NCBI GenBank assembly: GCA_963770295.1
Contig: CAVYPA010000003.1
Location: 1-64,000 of the forward strand
DNA: 64,000 nucleotides
Direction of reading: 5' to 3'
Source of the DNA: AWTP1-13 sp963770295
GTDB taxonomy: Bacteria > Pseudomonadota > Alphaproteobacteria > Rhizobiales > Hyphomicrobiaceae
Both the position numbers and the translations under genes were made by a program. Under the pieces are notes generated by a model. That model was given only the letters and a program-made list of their open reading frames with translations. It did no database searches and had not been told where the DNA came from. Of the stretch, positions 43,863-52,752 are shown one piece after another. The first letter of the stretch is position 1; each line of letters starts with the position of its first letter.

Positions 43863-45667
43863 GTGACCAACTGGACCCAGGGGAGTAGCGGTCCTGGTAG
43901 ACCTTGCGACATTTGCCGAGCGGCCCGTCGCCTTCTTCTTCCGCTACGTGCGGCGGCGGAGCAAGGCGCACGCGATCATTCTCGCGGCCGTCAGCGCCGC
44001 GGTGCTGTGTTCGATCGTGACCCAGTACGCGGTAAAGCTCCTGGTTGATACTTTATCGGGCGCGCCGCGCGCCCCGGAGGCCGTCTGGCACGTCTTTGTC
44101 TTGCTTGTGGCCTTAATTACGGCCGACAATTTGCTGTGGCGGGTCGCCAGCTGGGTCGGCAACTCGACGTTTGTCAGCGTCACCGGCGACATCCGACGCG
44201 ACCTCTTCCGCCATCTGACGGGACACGCACCGAGCTACTTTGCGGCCGCCTCGCCCGGGGCACTGACCGCGCGCGTCACCGCGACCTCCAATGCCCTGTT
44301 TACCGTCGAGAACATGCTGGTGTGGAACGTGCTGCCGCCGTGCATGGCCACGATTTGGGCCATCGTGTTCGTCGGCACGGTGAGCCTGCCGATGGCGGCC
44401 GGGCTGGTTGCGGTCGCGGCGCTGGTCATCGCCACGATGGTGCGCAAGGCCGCCGCCGGCAAACCCTTGCACCACGAATTTGCCGACCGCGCGGCGGCGG
44501 TGGACGGCGAGCTGTCGGATGTGGTCGGCAATATGGCGATCGTGAAGGCCTTCGACGGCATCTCGCGGGAGAACCGCCGCTTCGAGGTGACCGTGGGCCG
44601 GGAGATGGCCGCGCGCCAGAAAAGCTTGCGTTATCTCGAATGCCTGCGCATCGGCCATGCCTTTGTCACGGTGACGCTGACGATCGGGCTACTCGCCTGG
44701 GTGCTGCTGTTGTGGCAGCAGGGCCGGGCGACGACGGGTGACGTTATTCTGGTGTGCACCTTGGGTCTTTCCGTGTTGCACGCCACGCGCGACCTTGCCA
44801 TCGCCCTCGTCGACGTCACCCAGCACGCCGCACGCTTCGCCGAAGCGCTCGAGACCTTGCTCGTCCCCCACCAGATGTTCGACCGGCCCGGCGCCAAAGC
44901 CCTGGCACGCGGCGGCATCAGCCTCAAGTTCGAAGGCGTGGTGTTCGGCTATCCCGACTGCCCCACCTTGTTCAAAGGCATGGACCTGACGATCGAAAGC
45001 GGCCAGAAGGTCGGCTTGGTCGGGGCCTCCGGTGGCGGCAAGAGCACGATTCTGGCCCTGATCCAGCGCTTTTACGATATCGACAGCGGCCGCATCCTGA
45101 TTGCCGACCACGACGTCACGGAGGTGACGCAGCAGAGCCTGCGTCAGGCCATCGCCGTGGTGCCGCAGGATATCTCCCTGTTTCATCGCTCATTGATGGA
45201 AAACATTCGCTATGCGCGCCCGGAGGCCAGCGATGAACAGATCTGGGCGGCGGCCGCCGCTGCGCGCTGCGGCTTTATCGCCGACCTGCCGCAGGGGCTC
45301 GACACCGTGGTCGGTGATCGCGGCGCGCGCCTGTCCGGCGGACAACGCCAGCGCATCGCGCTCGCGCGCGCCTTCCTCAAGGACGCGCCGTTGCTTCTGC
45401 TCGACGAGGCCACCTCCGCGCTCGATAGCGAATTCGGAGGAGGCAGTCCGCGAAGCCCTGGCGCGGCTGATGCAGGGGCGCACGGTCGTTGCCATCGCCC
45501 ACCGCCTGACCACCGTGCATCGCCTGGACCGCATCCTCGTCGTCGGTGCCGGACGCGTGCTGCAGGACGGTGCCCCGCGCGAGCTTGCCGCCCGGGCCGG
45601 ACCCTACCGTAACCTGCTCAAGGCGGAAATGCGCCAGCGCTCGCGCGGCGCGCGGCGCGCCGCCTGA
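43863..45667 (+). CDS. ABC exporter (membrane domain fused to ATPase), frameshifted
   Basis: About 600 residues after correcting indels. Half-transporter of the MsbA/HlyB type: six membrane helices in the first 320 residues, then an ATPase with Walker A GASGGGKSTILALIQRF, signature RLSGGQRQRIALARAF and Walker B LLLLDEATSALDSE. Right after this the frame breaks at 45433-45434 (TT where one T fits); the shifted frame resumes EEAVREALARLMQGRTVVAIAHRLTTVHRLDRI to the natural stop at 45667. The N-terminus is also uncertain: an open frame gives DLATFAERPVAFFFRYVRRRS before the GTG at 43948 but has no start, and joining it to a GTG at 43863 needs one base removed near 43893. Confidence 0.8.
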
Positions 45668-45846
45668 TGCCCGCGGCCTGCGGGGGCCGCCCAAGGCGCC
45701 CCCTCCGCGCCAGGCCTGAAGTCAAAGCGATCGGGCCTTCCCTCCCCCGACGTTGGCGACTAGCTTACGGCTGAGCCCGGGGTGCTGTGCCCGAGATGAT
45801 GGCGCGCGTGCAGGCGCCCGGGAGGCGGCGAGAACGGATTTCGAGC

Positions 45847-46575
45847 ATGGCGGAGGCAAAGGTTGCCCTCGTGGTCGGTGCCGGCGATGCGACCGGCGGC
45901 GCCATCGCCCGGCGCTTTGCGCGGGAAGGCCTAGTCGCCTGCGTCACCCGCCGTCACGCCGACAAGCTCGCCCCCCTCGTCGCCGAGATCGAGCGCGCCG
46001 GCGGCAAGGCCCGCGCCTTCGGCTCGGACGCGCGCAAGGAAGAGGCCATGGTTGCGCTCATCGCCACCATCGAGCGCGAGGTTGGCCCGATCGAGGTGGC
46101 GGTCTTCAATATTGGGGCCAACGTGCGCTTTCCCGTGATCGAGACCACCTCGCGCGTCTATTTCAAGGTCTGGGAAATGGCCTGCTTTGCTGGCTTTCTG
46201 ATGGGGCGCGAGGTTGCCAAAGCCATGCTGCCGCGCGGCCGCGGCACCATCCTGTTCACCGGCGCCACCGCCAGCCTGCGCGGTGGCAGCGGCTATTGCG
46301 CCTTTGCCGGCGCCAAGGCGGGTCTGCGCGCGCTGGCGCAAAGCCTGGCGCGCGAGCTTGGGCCTGAGGGCATTCATGTCGCCCACGTGGTGATCGATGG
46401 CGCGATCGATACGGAATTTATTCGCAGCAACTTTCCCGCGCGCGCCGCCCTCAAGGACCGTGACGGCATCCTCAATCCGGAGGCGATCGCCGAGGTCTAT
46501 CTTCAGCTCTATCAGCAGAGCCGCTCGGCCTGGACGCATGAGATGGATCTGAGACCCTGGATCGAAAGCTGGTGA
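45847..46575 (+). CDS. short-chain dehydrogenase/reductase (SDR) family protein
   Basis: 242 residues. SDR-fold oxidoreductase. The cofactor loop is VVGAGDATGGAIARRF and the structural NxG motif appears as FNIGANVRFP. The catalytic Tyr position of YxxxK is Phe here: FAGAK in YCAFAGAKAGLRALAQ, with a Tyr three residues earlier. A group of SDRs with this exact layout (LARELGPEGIHVAHVVIDGAIDT) is widespread in proteobacteria, so the change is a subfamily trait. Activity may be altered. The start MAEAKVALV is supported by the fold. It is followed after 29 bp by a DsbA-like isomerase. Confidence 0.85.
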   Translation: MAEAKVALVVGAGDATGGAIARRFAREGLVACVTRRHADKLAPLVAEIERAGGKARAFGSDARKEEAMVALIATIEREVGPIEVAVFNIGANVRFPVIETTSRVYFKVWEMACFAGFLMGREVAKAMLPRGRGTILFTGATASLRGGSGYCAFAGAKAGLRALAQSLARELGPEGIHVAHVVIDGAIDTEFIRSNFPARAALKDRDGILNPEAIAEVYLQLYQQSRSAWTHEMDLRPWIESW

Positions 46576-46604
46576 GGCCAGCGAAGTCGCGTGGAGACGG
46601 ACAA

Positions 46605-47216
46605 ATGCCAGCAAAGGTCGAATTTCATTTCGATTTCGGCAGCCCCAACGCCTACTTTGCCCACCAGGTGATCCCCGCTATCGAACAGCGCACCGGCGCG
46701 CACTTCGACTATCTGCCGATCCTGCTCGGCGGCGTCTTCAAGCTGACCAACAACCAGCCGCCGATGCTCCAGTTCAAGGGCATCAAGAACAAAGGCGAAT
46801 ACCAAAGGCTCGAGGTGCGACGCTTCATCAAAAAGCACGGCCTGACCCGCTTTCGGATGAACCCGCATTTCCCCGTGAATACCGTGCAGATCATGCGCGG
46901 CGCGGTCGCGGCCGGCTCAGGCCCCGCCTTTCAGCGCTACGTCGAGGTCGTCTTTAAGGCCATGTGGGAGGAGGAAAAGAAGATGGACGATGCGGAGGTG
47001 ATCCGCGCCACCCTCGACGCCGCCGGTCTCGACGGTCAAGCCACGCTGGCGCAAATCCAGGAGCAGGGCGTCAAGGACACGCTGCTCAAGAACACCGAGA
47101 GCTCGGTTGCCCGCGGCACCTTCGGCGCGCCCACCTTCTACGTCGGGGATGAGATCTTTTTCGGCAAGGACAGCCTCGGCGCCGTCGAGGAGCAGATCGC
47201 CGCCACGCGCGCTTGA
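46605..47216 (+). CDS. 2-hydroxychromene-2-carboxylate isomerase family protein (DsbA-like)
   Basis: 203 residues. Thioredoxin-fold, kappa-class-GST-like protein. It starts VEFHFDFGSPNAYFAHQVIP, where the catalytic residue of HCCA isomerases is the Ser of FGSPNAY, and ends with the cis-Pro loop GTFGAPTFYVGDEIFFGKD. The family isomerises hydroxychromene carboxylates in naphthalene breakdown or acts as a glutathione-dependent enzyme of unknown substrate. Alone with the SDR on the plus strand; the paa operon converges from the right, so a role in aromatic breakdown is possible but unproved. Confidence 0.87.
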   Translation: MPAKVEFHFDFGSPNAYFAHQVIPAIEQRTGAHFDYLPILLGGVFKLTNNQPPMLQFKGIKNKGEYQRLEVRRFIKKHGLTRFRMNPHFPVNTVQIMRGAVAAGSGPAFQRYVEVVFKAMWEEEKKMDDAEVIRATLDAAGLDGQATLAQIQEQGVKDTLLKNTESSVARGTFGAPTFYVGDEIFFGKDSLGAVEEQIAATRA

Positions 47217-47241
47217 GGCCGAAGCCGGTGCCGCGGTCGCG

Positions 47242-48345
47242 TCACATCTGGTCGTAGTCGACCACCAGACGGGCGGTGGTCGGCACGGCCTGGCAGGTCA
47301 GGATGAAGCCGCGCGCGATTTCCCACGGCTCGAGCGAGTAATTGGTGGTCATGCGGGCCTCGCCCTCGATCACCTTGGCGCGGCAGGTGCAACACATGCC
47401 GCCCTTGCAGGAGTAGGGCACGCGAATGCCCTGGGCTAGGGCGGCGTCGACCACGTGGCCGCCCCGGGGCACCACAAAGGCATGCTTAATGCCATCGAGG
47501 ATGGCGATGGCCTTCGTACCCTCGCCCGGGCCGGGGTTGGGCACCGGGCCGGGCGCGAGGGCGCGTGATGCTGCCGCCGCCGCCCGATAGGCGCCGCCGC
47601 CGGGGGCAAAAAACTCATGATGAACGCGCTCGCGCGGCACCCCCAGGGCGAACAGAGCGTTGCGCGTCTCCTTGATCATCGAGCCCGGTCCGCACACGAA
47701 GAAATGCGCAACCTCGGTCGGCTTGAACAGCGAGCCAGCGAAGGCCTTGACCTTGTCACCGCTGATGCGCCCTTCCAACAGCGGGGCACTGGTCTCATCG
47801 TTGCGCGAGAGCACATTGAGGAGTGTAAAGCGGCCGAGGTGGCGATCCTTGAGGTCCTCCAGCTCCTGCCGAAACAGCGTGCTCTCGGGGCTGCGGTTGC
47901 CGTAGACGAGGGTAAAGCTGGTGGCCGGTTCGCTCGCCAGCGCATGCTTCAGCATGGCGAGGATCGGGGTGATGCCGGCCCCGGCCGCCAGGGCCACCAC
48001 CTGCCTCGCCTCGCCTTGGGAGGGCGGTAACACGAAGCGGCCGGCCGGCGGCAGGACCTCCAGCGTCGCCCCCGCTGCCAAGGTGGCGCTTGCCCAATGC
48101 GAAAAGCGGCCGTCGGCGATGCGCTTGATGGCAATGCGCAGGTCGGCTTCGCCGGGAGCAGAGCAGATCGAGTAGCTGCGGCGCTCTTCTTGGCCGCCGA
48201 TCTGGGCGCGCACGCCCAAGTGCTGTCCGGGCTTGAAGCGGAACAGGGGTGCAAGCGCGGTCGGAATAGAGAAGCGGACCGAGATCGCCTCCGACGTCTC
48301 GTGCTTCATCTCGGCGATGGTCAGGCGGTGAAAGTCGTGCATCAA
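47242..48345 (-). CDS. paaE: phenylacetyl-CoA epoxidase reductase subunit PaaE
   Basis: 367 residues. Ferredoxin-NADP-reductase-type electron donor for the phenylacetyl-CoA epoxidase. Flavin-binding domain RRSYSICSAP at the N-terminal third, NAD(P) domain with GAGITPILAMLKHAL and FFVCGPGSMI, and a C-terminal plant-type 2Fe-2S ferredoxin with CKGGMCCTCRAKVIEG and a distal Cys in FILTCQA. Domain order matches PaaE. A Pro/Gly-rich linker (GPVPNPGPGEGT) separates the domains. Two adjacent ATG codons are possible starts. Last gene of paaABCDE. Confidence 0.94.
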   Translation of the reverse strand: MMHDFHRLTIAEMKHETSEAISVRFSIPTALAPLFRFKPGQHLGVRAQIGGQEERRSYSICSAPGEADLRIAIKRIADGRFSHWASATLAAGATLEVLPPAGRFVLPPSQGEARQVVALAAGAGITPILAMLKHALASEPATSFTLVYGNRSPESTLFRQELEDLKDRHLGRFTLLNVLSRNDETSAPLLEGRISGDKVKAFAGSLFKPTEVAHFFVCGPGSMIKETRNALFALGVPRERVHHEFFAPGGGAYRAAAAASRALAPGPVPNPGPGEGTKAIAILDGIKHAFVVPRGGHVVDAALAQGIRVPYSCKGGMCCTCRAKVIEGEARMTTNYSLEPWEIARGFILTCQAVPTTARLVVDYDQM

Positions 48346-48373
48346 CGGCCAGGTCTTCTAAGGTCAGAAGTCT

Positions 48374-48904
48374 TCAGATGCACTTGAAGTAGTCGAAGGG
48401 TTCGCCGCAGGCCTCGCAGCGCCACTGGGCCTTGCAGGCCGTCGAACCGAATTGGGAAAGCTTGCTGGTTTTGCTCGAGCCACAGCGAGGGCAGGCGACC
48501 TCGGCATCGCGAAACAACGCCCCTGGCCCCGTGGCGCGCGCCGGCGGGGCGATGCCAAAGGCTTTGAGCTTGCGCCGTCCCGTCTCGGTGATCGCGTCCG
48601 TCGACCAGGGTGGCGACAGCTGCGTCACCACCCGGGCCTCGGGCAGGCCGGCGGCGGCCAGCGCCGCCTCGACGGCCAGCCGGATGGCGAAGGTCGCGGG
48701 GCAGCCGATGTAGGTGGGGGTGAGCTCGACGACGATCTGTCCATCTTTATGGCTGACGCCGCGCAGGATCCCAAGATCCTCAAGCGTCAAAATCGGGATT
48801 TCGGGGTCGACCACGGCCGCGGCCGCGGCCCGGGCGCGCGCGAGCGCATCGGCGGGGCTGTCGGGGCCCAGCGGCTGTCCGTTGCGCTCACCTTCGCTCG
48901 GCAT
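48374..48904 (-). CDS. paaD: phenylacetyl-CoA epoxidase assembly protein PaaD
   Basis: 176 residues. MIP18/SufT-like domain protein needed for maturation of the epoxidase. The first part has VVDPEIPILTLEDLGILRGV and the conserved YIGCPATFAIR; the second half ends in a zinc-ribbon-like cysteine set, CPRCGSSKT then C-A-WRCEACGEPFDYFKC. Both are PaaD traits. It starts 6 bp after the paaC stop and precedes paaE by 28 bp, in standard order. Confidence 0.93.
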   Translation of the reverse strand: MPSEGERNGQPLGPDSPADALARARAAAAAVVDPEIPILTLEDLGILRGVSHKDGQIVVELTPTYIGCPATFAIRLAVEAALAAAGLPEARVVTQLSPPWSTDAITETGRRKLKAFGIAPPARATGPGALFRDAEVACPRCGSSKTSKLSQFGSTACKAQWRCEACGEPFDYFKCI

Positions 48905-48910
48905 GCGTCC

Positions 48911-49724
48911 TCACCAGCTGGCGCCGGGATGGGCGCGGTGCAGGACCTGCATTTCCGCCAGCAGTCGGCCGAGGTGTTCGCTGTGCTGGCCCCCGCGCCC
49001 GCCGCGTTGCATCCAGCGATCGGCGGGCCGCGCCAAGGTCGCCTCCGCCAACACGTGGGCCAGCCTCGCCTCCCAGGCCGGCCTGAGGGTGCCGCGGTCG
49101 ACGGCGATCCCCTGCGCGCTGAGCGCGGTCTCGCCGGCATCCATTTCGAACATCTCGCCCGTGTACATCCACAACTCCTCGAGCGCGGCCGCGGTCCTGG
49201 CGCGGCTTTCCTCGGTGCCGTCGCCGAGCCTGATCACCCACTCGGCGGCATGGCGCAGATGATAAGCCATTTCCTTGGCGGCCTTGGCCCCGATCTCGGC
49301 CAACCGGGGATCGGCGGAGGCCGACAAGGCCTTTAAATAGGGATCGAGGCAGGCCGCGTACAGCAGGTGGCGCACCATGGTCATGGCAAAGTCGCCATTC
49401 GGCTGCTCGACGAGCAACAGGTTGCGATAGGCGTGCTCGTCGCGGCAATAGGCCAGCGCGTCCTCATCGCGGCCCCGGCCTTCGATCTCCCCGGCATAGG
49501 CGTAGCACAGTCTGGCTTGACCAATGAGATCGAGGGCTAGATTGGACAGCGCGATATCCTCTTCCAGGGTCGGGCCGCGCCCGGACCATTCGGAGAGCCG
49601 ATGTCCCAGCACCAGGGCATCGTCGGCGAGGCTCAGCACGTAGGCGAACAGCGCCGCCCCCGGTGGGGGCCAGAGCTGCCCGCGGTATCGGCACTCAGGT
49701 TCAGGTGCGCGGCCCCTTGCTCAT
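48911..49724 (-). CDS. paaC: phenylacetyl-CoA epoxidase structural subunit PaaC (5' end probably frameshifted)
   Basis: About 270 residues with one base corrected. Ferritin-like, non-catalytic partner of PaaA. Core motifs: DDALVLGHRLSEWSGRGPTLEEDIALSNLALDLIGQAR and YRNLLLVEQPNGDFAMTMVRHLLY (read here as two blocks). An ATG-started stretch without a break begins only at MLSLADD (49639), but the family's LFAYVLSLADD start is coded just before it with no usable start codon. An ATG at 49724, 26 bp after paaB, reads MSKG and would join this frame if the CCCC run at 49713-49716 had one base fewer. That reading gives a full-length protein. Confidence 0.88.
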
Positions 49725-49750
49725 GGTTTGGCAATCCCCATGCTCCCGTC

Positions 49751-50038
49751 TCACATATGCCCGACCTCGTCGGGCACCGTGTAGAACGTGGGGTGCCGAT
49801 AGGGTTTGCTCGCCGTCGGCTCGAACAAGTGGTCCTTGTCGCCAGGGTCGGAGGCGGTGATCGCGCTCGAGGGTGTCACCCAGATCGAAACGCTCTCGCC
49901 GCGGCGGGTGTAGACGTCGCGCGCCGCATGCAGCGCCATGGTCGCGTCGGCCGCATGCACGCTGCCGCAATGCTTGTGCGGCATGCCGGAGCGGTTGCGA
50001 ATGAACACTTCCCAGAGCGGCATTAAGGTTTCGGACAT
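49751..50038 (-). CDS. paaB: phenylacetyl-CoA epoxidase subunit PaaB
   Basis: 95 residues, the usual small size. PaaB holds the PaaAC complexes together. The family sequence is clear: PLWEVFIRNRSGMPHKHCGSVHA at the start (WEVFIR and HKHCGSVHA), ALHAARDVYTRRGE in the middle, and the end KPYRHPTFYTVPDEVGHM. The gene lies 15 bp after paaA and 26 bp before the proposed paaC start. Confidence 0.95.
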   Translation of the reverse strand: MSETLMPLWEVFIRNRSGMPHKHCGSVHAADATMALHAARDVYTRRGESVSIWVTPSSAITASDPGDKDHLFEPTASKPYRHPTFYTVPDEVGHM

Positions 50039-50053
50039 GGGGCTAGCCTTCTC

Positions 50054-51058
50054 TCATTCGGCCGCTTGCGCCGGGTTCATGACGCGCTTGGCACGCTTTG
50101 CCGCGTAGGCCAGCGCCGCCTCGCGCACCCAGGCCCCATCGGCGTGCGCCGCCTTGCGGGTATGCATACGTTGCCGGTTGCAGGGGCCGTCGCCCGCCAG
50201 CACTCGCTTGAACTCGCTCCAGTCGATTTCGCCGGTCCGCCAATGCCCGCTGGCAGCGTCCAACGCCAGGTGCGGGTCGGGGAAGGTCAATCCCAGGTAA
50301 TGCCCCTGGGGCACGGTCGCATCGATGAACTTCTGCCGCAGATCGTCGTTGGAGAAACGCTTGATCTTCCACTTCATGGTGTCGGCGGAATTGAGGCTCT
50401 CCTTGTCGGAGGGGCCGAACATCATCAGCACCGGCCACCAGAAGCGGTTGAGCGCGTCCTGCGCCATCTGCTTTTGGGCCGCCGTGCCCTTGCAGAGCGT
50501 GAGCATGATTTCGTAGCCCTGCCGCTGGTGGAAGCTCTCTTCTTTGCAAATGCGGATCATCGCCCGCGCGTAAGGGCCGAAGCTGCAGCGGCAGAGCGGG
50601 ATCTGGTTCATGATGGCGGCGCCGTCGACGAGCCAACCGATGGCGCCGATGTCGGCCCATGACAAGGTCGGGTAGTTGAAAATCGAGGAGTACTTGGCTT
50701 TACCCACGAGCAGCTGCTCGACCATCTCTTCGCGCGAGAGGCCCAGCGTCTCCGCCGCGGCGTAGAGGTAAAGGCCGTGCCCCGCCTCATCCTGCACCTT
50801 GGCGAGCAGCCCCGCCTTACGACGCAAGGAGGGTGCACGCGTGAGCCAGTTGCCCTCCGGTTGCATGCCGATCACCTCGGAATGGGCGTGCTGGGAGATC
50901 TGCCGGATCAGCGTGCGCCGGTAGGCCTCGGGCATCCAATCGTTGGGTTCGACCTTGTCCTCGGTGTCGACCTTGCCTTGAAAGCGCGCGAGCCGTGCCG
51001 GGTCTTCGCTGGGCGCCGCGGTGGTGGCGTCCGGGCTGTTGAGGCCTTGCGTATACAT
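50054..51058 (-). CDS. paaA: phenylacetyl-CoA epoxidase catalytic subunit PaaA
   Basis: 334 residues. Catalytic diiron subunit that epoxidises the ring of phenylacetyl-CoA with O2. Ferritin-like diiron ligands are in KVQDEAGHGLYLY (ExxH) and ICKEESFHQRQGYE (ExxH). Also typical: QHAHSEVIGMQPEGNWLTRAPSLRRK (as two halves), FNYPTLSWADIG and RFWWPVLMMFGPSD. First gene of paaABCDE. It is divergent from an ion-transporter-superfamily gene, with a 240-bp region between that holds a long palindrome 26 bp upstream. No paaG, paaZ or paaK gene is present here, so the rest of the pathway must lie elsewhere. Confidence 0.96.
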   Translation of the reverse strand: MYTQGLNSPDATTAAPSEDPARLARFQGKVDTEDKVEPNDWMPEAYRRTLIRQISQHAHSEVIGMQPEGNWLTRAPSLRRKAGLLAKVQDEAGHGLYLYAAAETLGLSREEMVEQLLVGKAKYSSIFNYPTLSWADIGAIGWLVDGAAIMNQIPLCRCSFGPYARAMIRICKEESFHQRQGYEIMLTLCKGTAAQKQMAQDALNRFWWPVLMMFGPSDKESLNSADTMKWKIKRFSNDDLRQKFIDATVPQGHYLGLTFPDPHLALDAASGHWRTGEIDWSEFKRVLAGDGPCNRQRMHTRKAAHADGAWVREAALAYAAKRAKRVMNPAQAAE

Positions 51059-51083
51059 TCGATGCGACCTTCAACCTGAGGAA

Positions 51084-51112
51084 GGCGCCAGTATGCCATA
51101 GATACCGGCGCC
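51084..51112. promoter_or_regulatory. 29-bp palindrome upstream of paaA, candidate operator
   Basis: Arms GGCGCCAGTAT (51084-51094) and ATACCGGCGCC (51102-51112) match at 10 of 11 pairs around a 7-base centre. It is 26 bp before the paaA start, where a repressor such as a TetR-type PaaR or GntR-type PaaX homolog could act. As RNA it would form a hairpin in the leader. The type of regulator is inference. Confidence 0.5.
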
Positions 51113-51298
51113 GAGGCGACCCTGCTGCGACCGAGACAAGGGGTGCGCCGTTGGGGTCTTGCGCACGCTTTCGCCTTTCACCTAGGCTGCGGCGCGGCGC
51201 CGACAATCCCTCTTGAGGGCCGGCACCGCCCGCTGAACTCAAGCTTTGCCCGTTAGCCCCCGTCCCTTGCGTCGGAGAGTGCGGGTTGGGGGAAGTCC

Positions 51299-52741
51299 AT
51301 GCGTAAAGACGCCAATCGGGTCGCAAGCGCGCACGCGGCAGGCCCGGCTCGACCGCTCGCTGCCGTCAGGACTACCGCTTCGGCCGCTGCGGGTTTGGCC
51401 TGGCTGTTGATCCTTTGCCTTCCCTGTTGGGCGGCGGGCGGCGACGGCGGGCCGGAGCCGCGCTACCTTTTCGGCATTCCCGTAGATTTTATCCTGTTTG
51501 CTCTGACCCTGTTGGGCGTGGCCGTCTTCCACCACCACACGCTGCCGGTGGCGCTTGGCGGGCTTGCCGCCATTACCTTCTACAAGCTCGCCTTCACGGG
51601 CTTCAAGTTTGGCGACGGTTGGTCCGGGCTCGCCGGGCATCTGGCGCACGAATGGGTGATTCTCGCCAACCTGTTCCTGTTGCTGATGGGTTTTGCGCTC
51701 TTGTCGCGGCATTTTGAGAAAAGCCGCGTGCCCGAGGAGATGCCGCGCATCCTGCCCGATGATTGGAAAGGCGGCTTTGTACTGCTGGTGATCGTGGCCG
51801 TCATCTCGAGCTTTCTCGACAATATCGCCGCCGCCCTGATCGGCGGCACCATGGCGCAGCAGGTCTTTCGCGGCAAGGTGCACATCGGTTATCTCGCGGC
51901 CATCGTCGCGGCCTCCAATGCGGGGGGCTCGGGAAGCGTGGTGGGCGACACCACGACCACCATGATGTGGATCGACGGCGTGAGCCCGCTCAGCGTGCTC
52001 GAGGCGTTCGTTGCGGCAAGCATTGCCGTTGTCATCTTCGGTGTTCCCGCGGCCATGCAGCAGCACCGCTTTCAGCCGATCACCAAGGATGCCCCCGCCG
52101 TCCTGCGCATCGAATGGGCGCGCGTTGCCATCGTCGCGCTGATTTTGCTGACCGCGATCCTTGCCAACATCGTTGCCAACCTGAAATACCCAGCCGTGCT
52201 CGATACGTTACCGGTGATCGGCCTTGCCGTTTGGGCTGCCATCGTCGTCGCCATGCCGCTGCGGCGCCCGGATTGGGAGGTGCTGCCGGAAACCCTCAAG
52301 GGCACGATCTTTCTGCTCGCGCTGGTGACCGCCGCCTCGATGATGCCGGTTGAGAAGTTGCCGCTCGCCTCCTGGCAGACGGCGTTGGGTCTGGGCTTCG
52401 TGTCGGCCGTCTTCGACAATATTCCGCTGACCGCGCTCGCCCTCAAGCAGGGCGGCTACGACTGGGGTTATCTCGCGTATGCGGTGGGATTTGGCGGCTC
52501 GATGATCTGGTTCGGCTCGTCCGCCGGTGTGGCCCTGGCGAACATGTTCCCGCAAGCAAAATCGGTCGGCAGCTGGCTCGCCAACGGCTGGCACGTTACG
52601 CTTGCCTACGTCATCGGCTTCTTTTTCATGCTGGCCGTATTGGGTTGGCACCCCGATCCACCCCACAAGAAAAAGGCCGGCTTGGCGCCCGCCCCCGCGG
52701 TGGCGGCCCAGGTGAGCCCCGGGAGTGGCGCGCACTTTTAG
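51299..52741 (+). CDS. ion transporter superfamily permease (NhaD/citrate-transporter-like)
   Basis: 480 residues. About 12 hydrophobic helices after a 30-residue N-terminus. The layout and the motifs SSFLDNIAAALIGGTMAQQVF and VSAVFDNIPLTALALKQGGYDWG (two inverted-repeat discontinuous helices with FDN) are those of the NhaD / arsenite-citrate permease superfamily. NASNAGGSGSVVGDTTTTMMW also fits NhaD-like Na+/H+ antiporters. Cation or citrate exchange cannot be told apart by eye. The ATG at 51299 follows GGGGGAAG. Divergent from the paa operon and convergent with the PncC-like gene. Confidence 0.82.
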   Translation: MRKDANRVASAHAAGPARPLAAVRTTASAAAGLAWLLILCLPCWAAGGDGGPEPRYLFGIPVDFILFALTLLGVAVFHHHTLPVALGGLAAITFYKLAFTGFKFGDGWSGLAGHLAHEWVILANLFLLLMGFALLSRHFEKSRVPEEMPRILPDDWKGGFVLLVIVAVISSFLDNIAAALIGGTMAQQVFRGKVHIGYLAAIVAASNAGGSGSVVGDTTTTMMWIDGVSPLSVLEAFVAASIAVVIFGVPAAMQQHRFQPITKDAPAVLRIEWARVAIVALILLTAILANIVANLKYPAVLDTLPVIGLAVWAAIVVAMPLRRPDWEVLPETLKGTIFLLALVTAASMMPVEKLPLASWQTALGLGFVSAVFDNIPLTALALKQGGYDWGYLAYAVGFGGSMIWFGSSAGVALANMFPQAKSVGSWLANGWHVTLAYVIGFFFMLAVLGWHPDPPHKKKAGLAPAPAVAAQVSPGSGAHF

Positions 52742-52752
52742 CTAGGCCGGGA

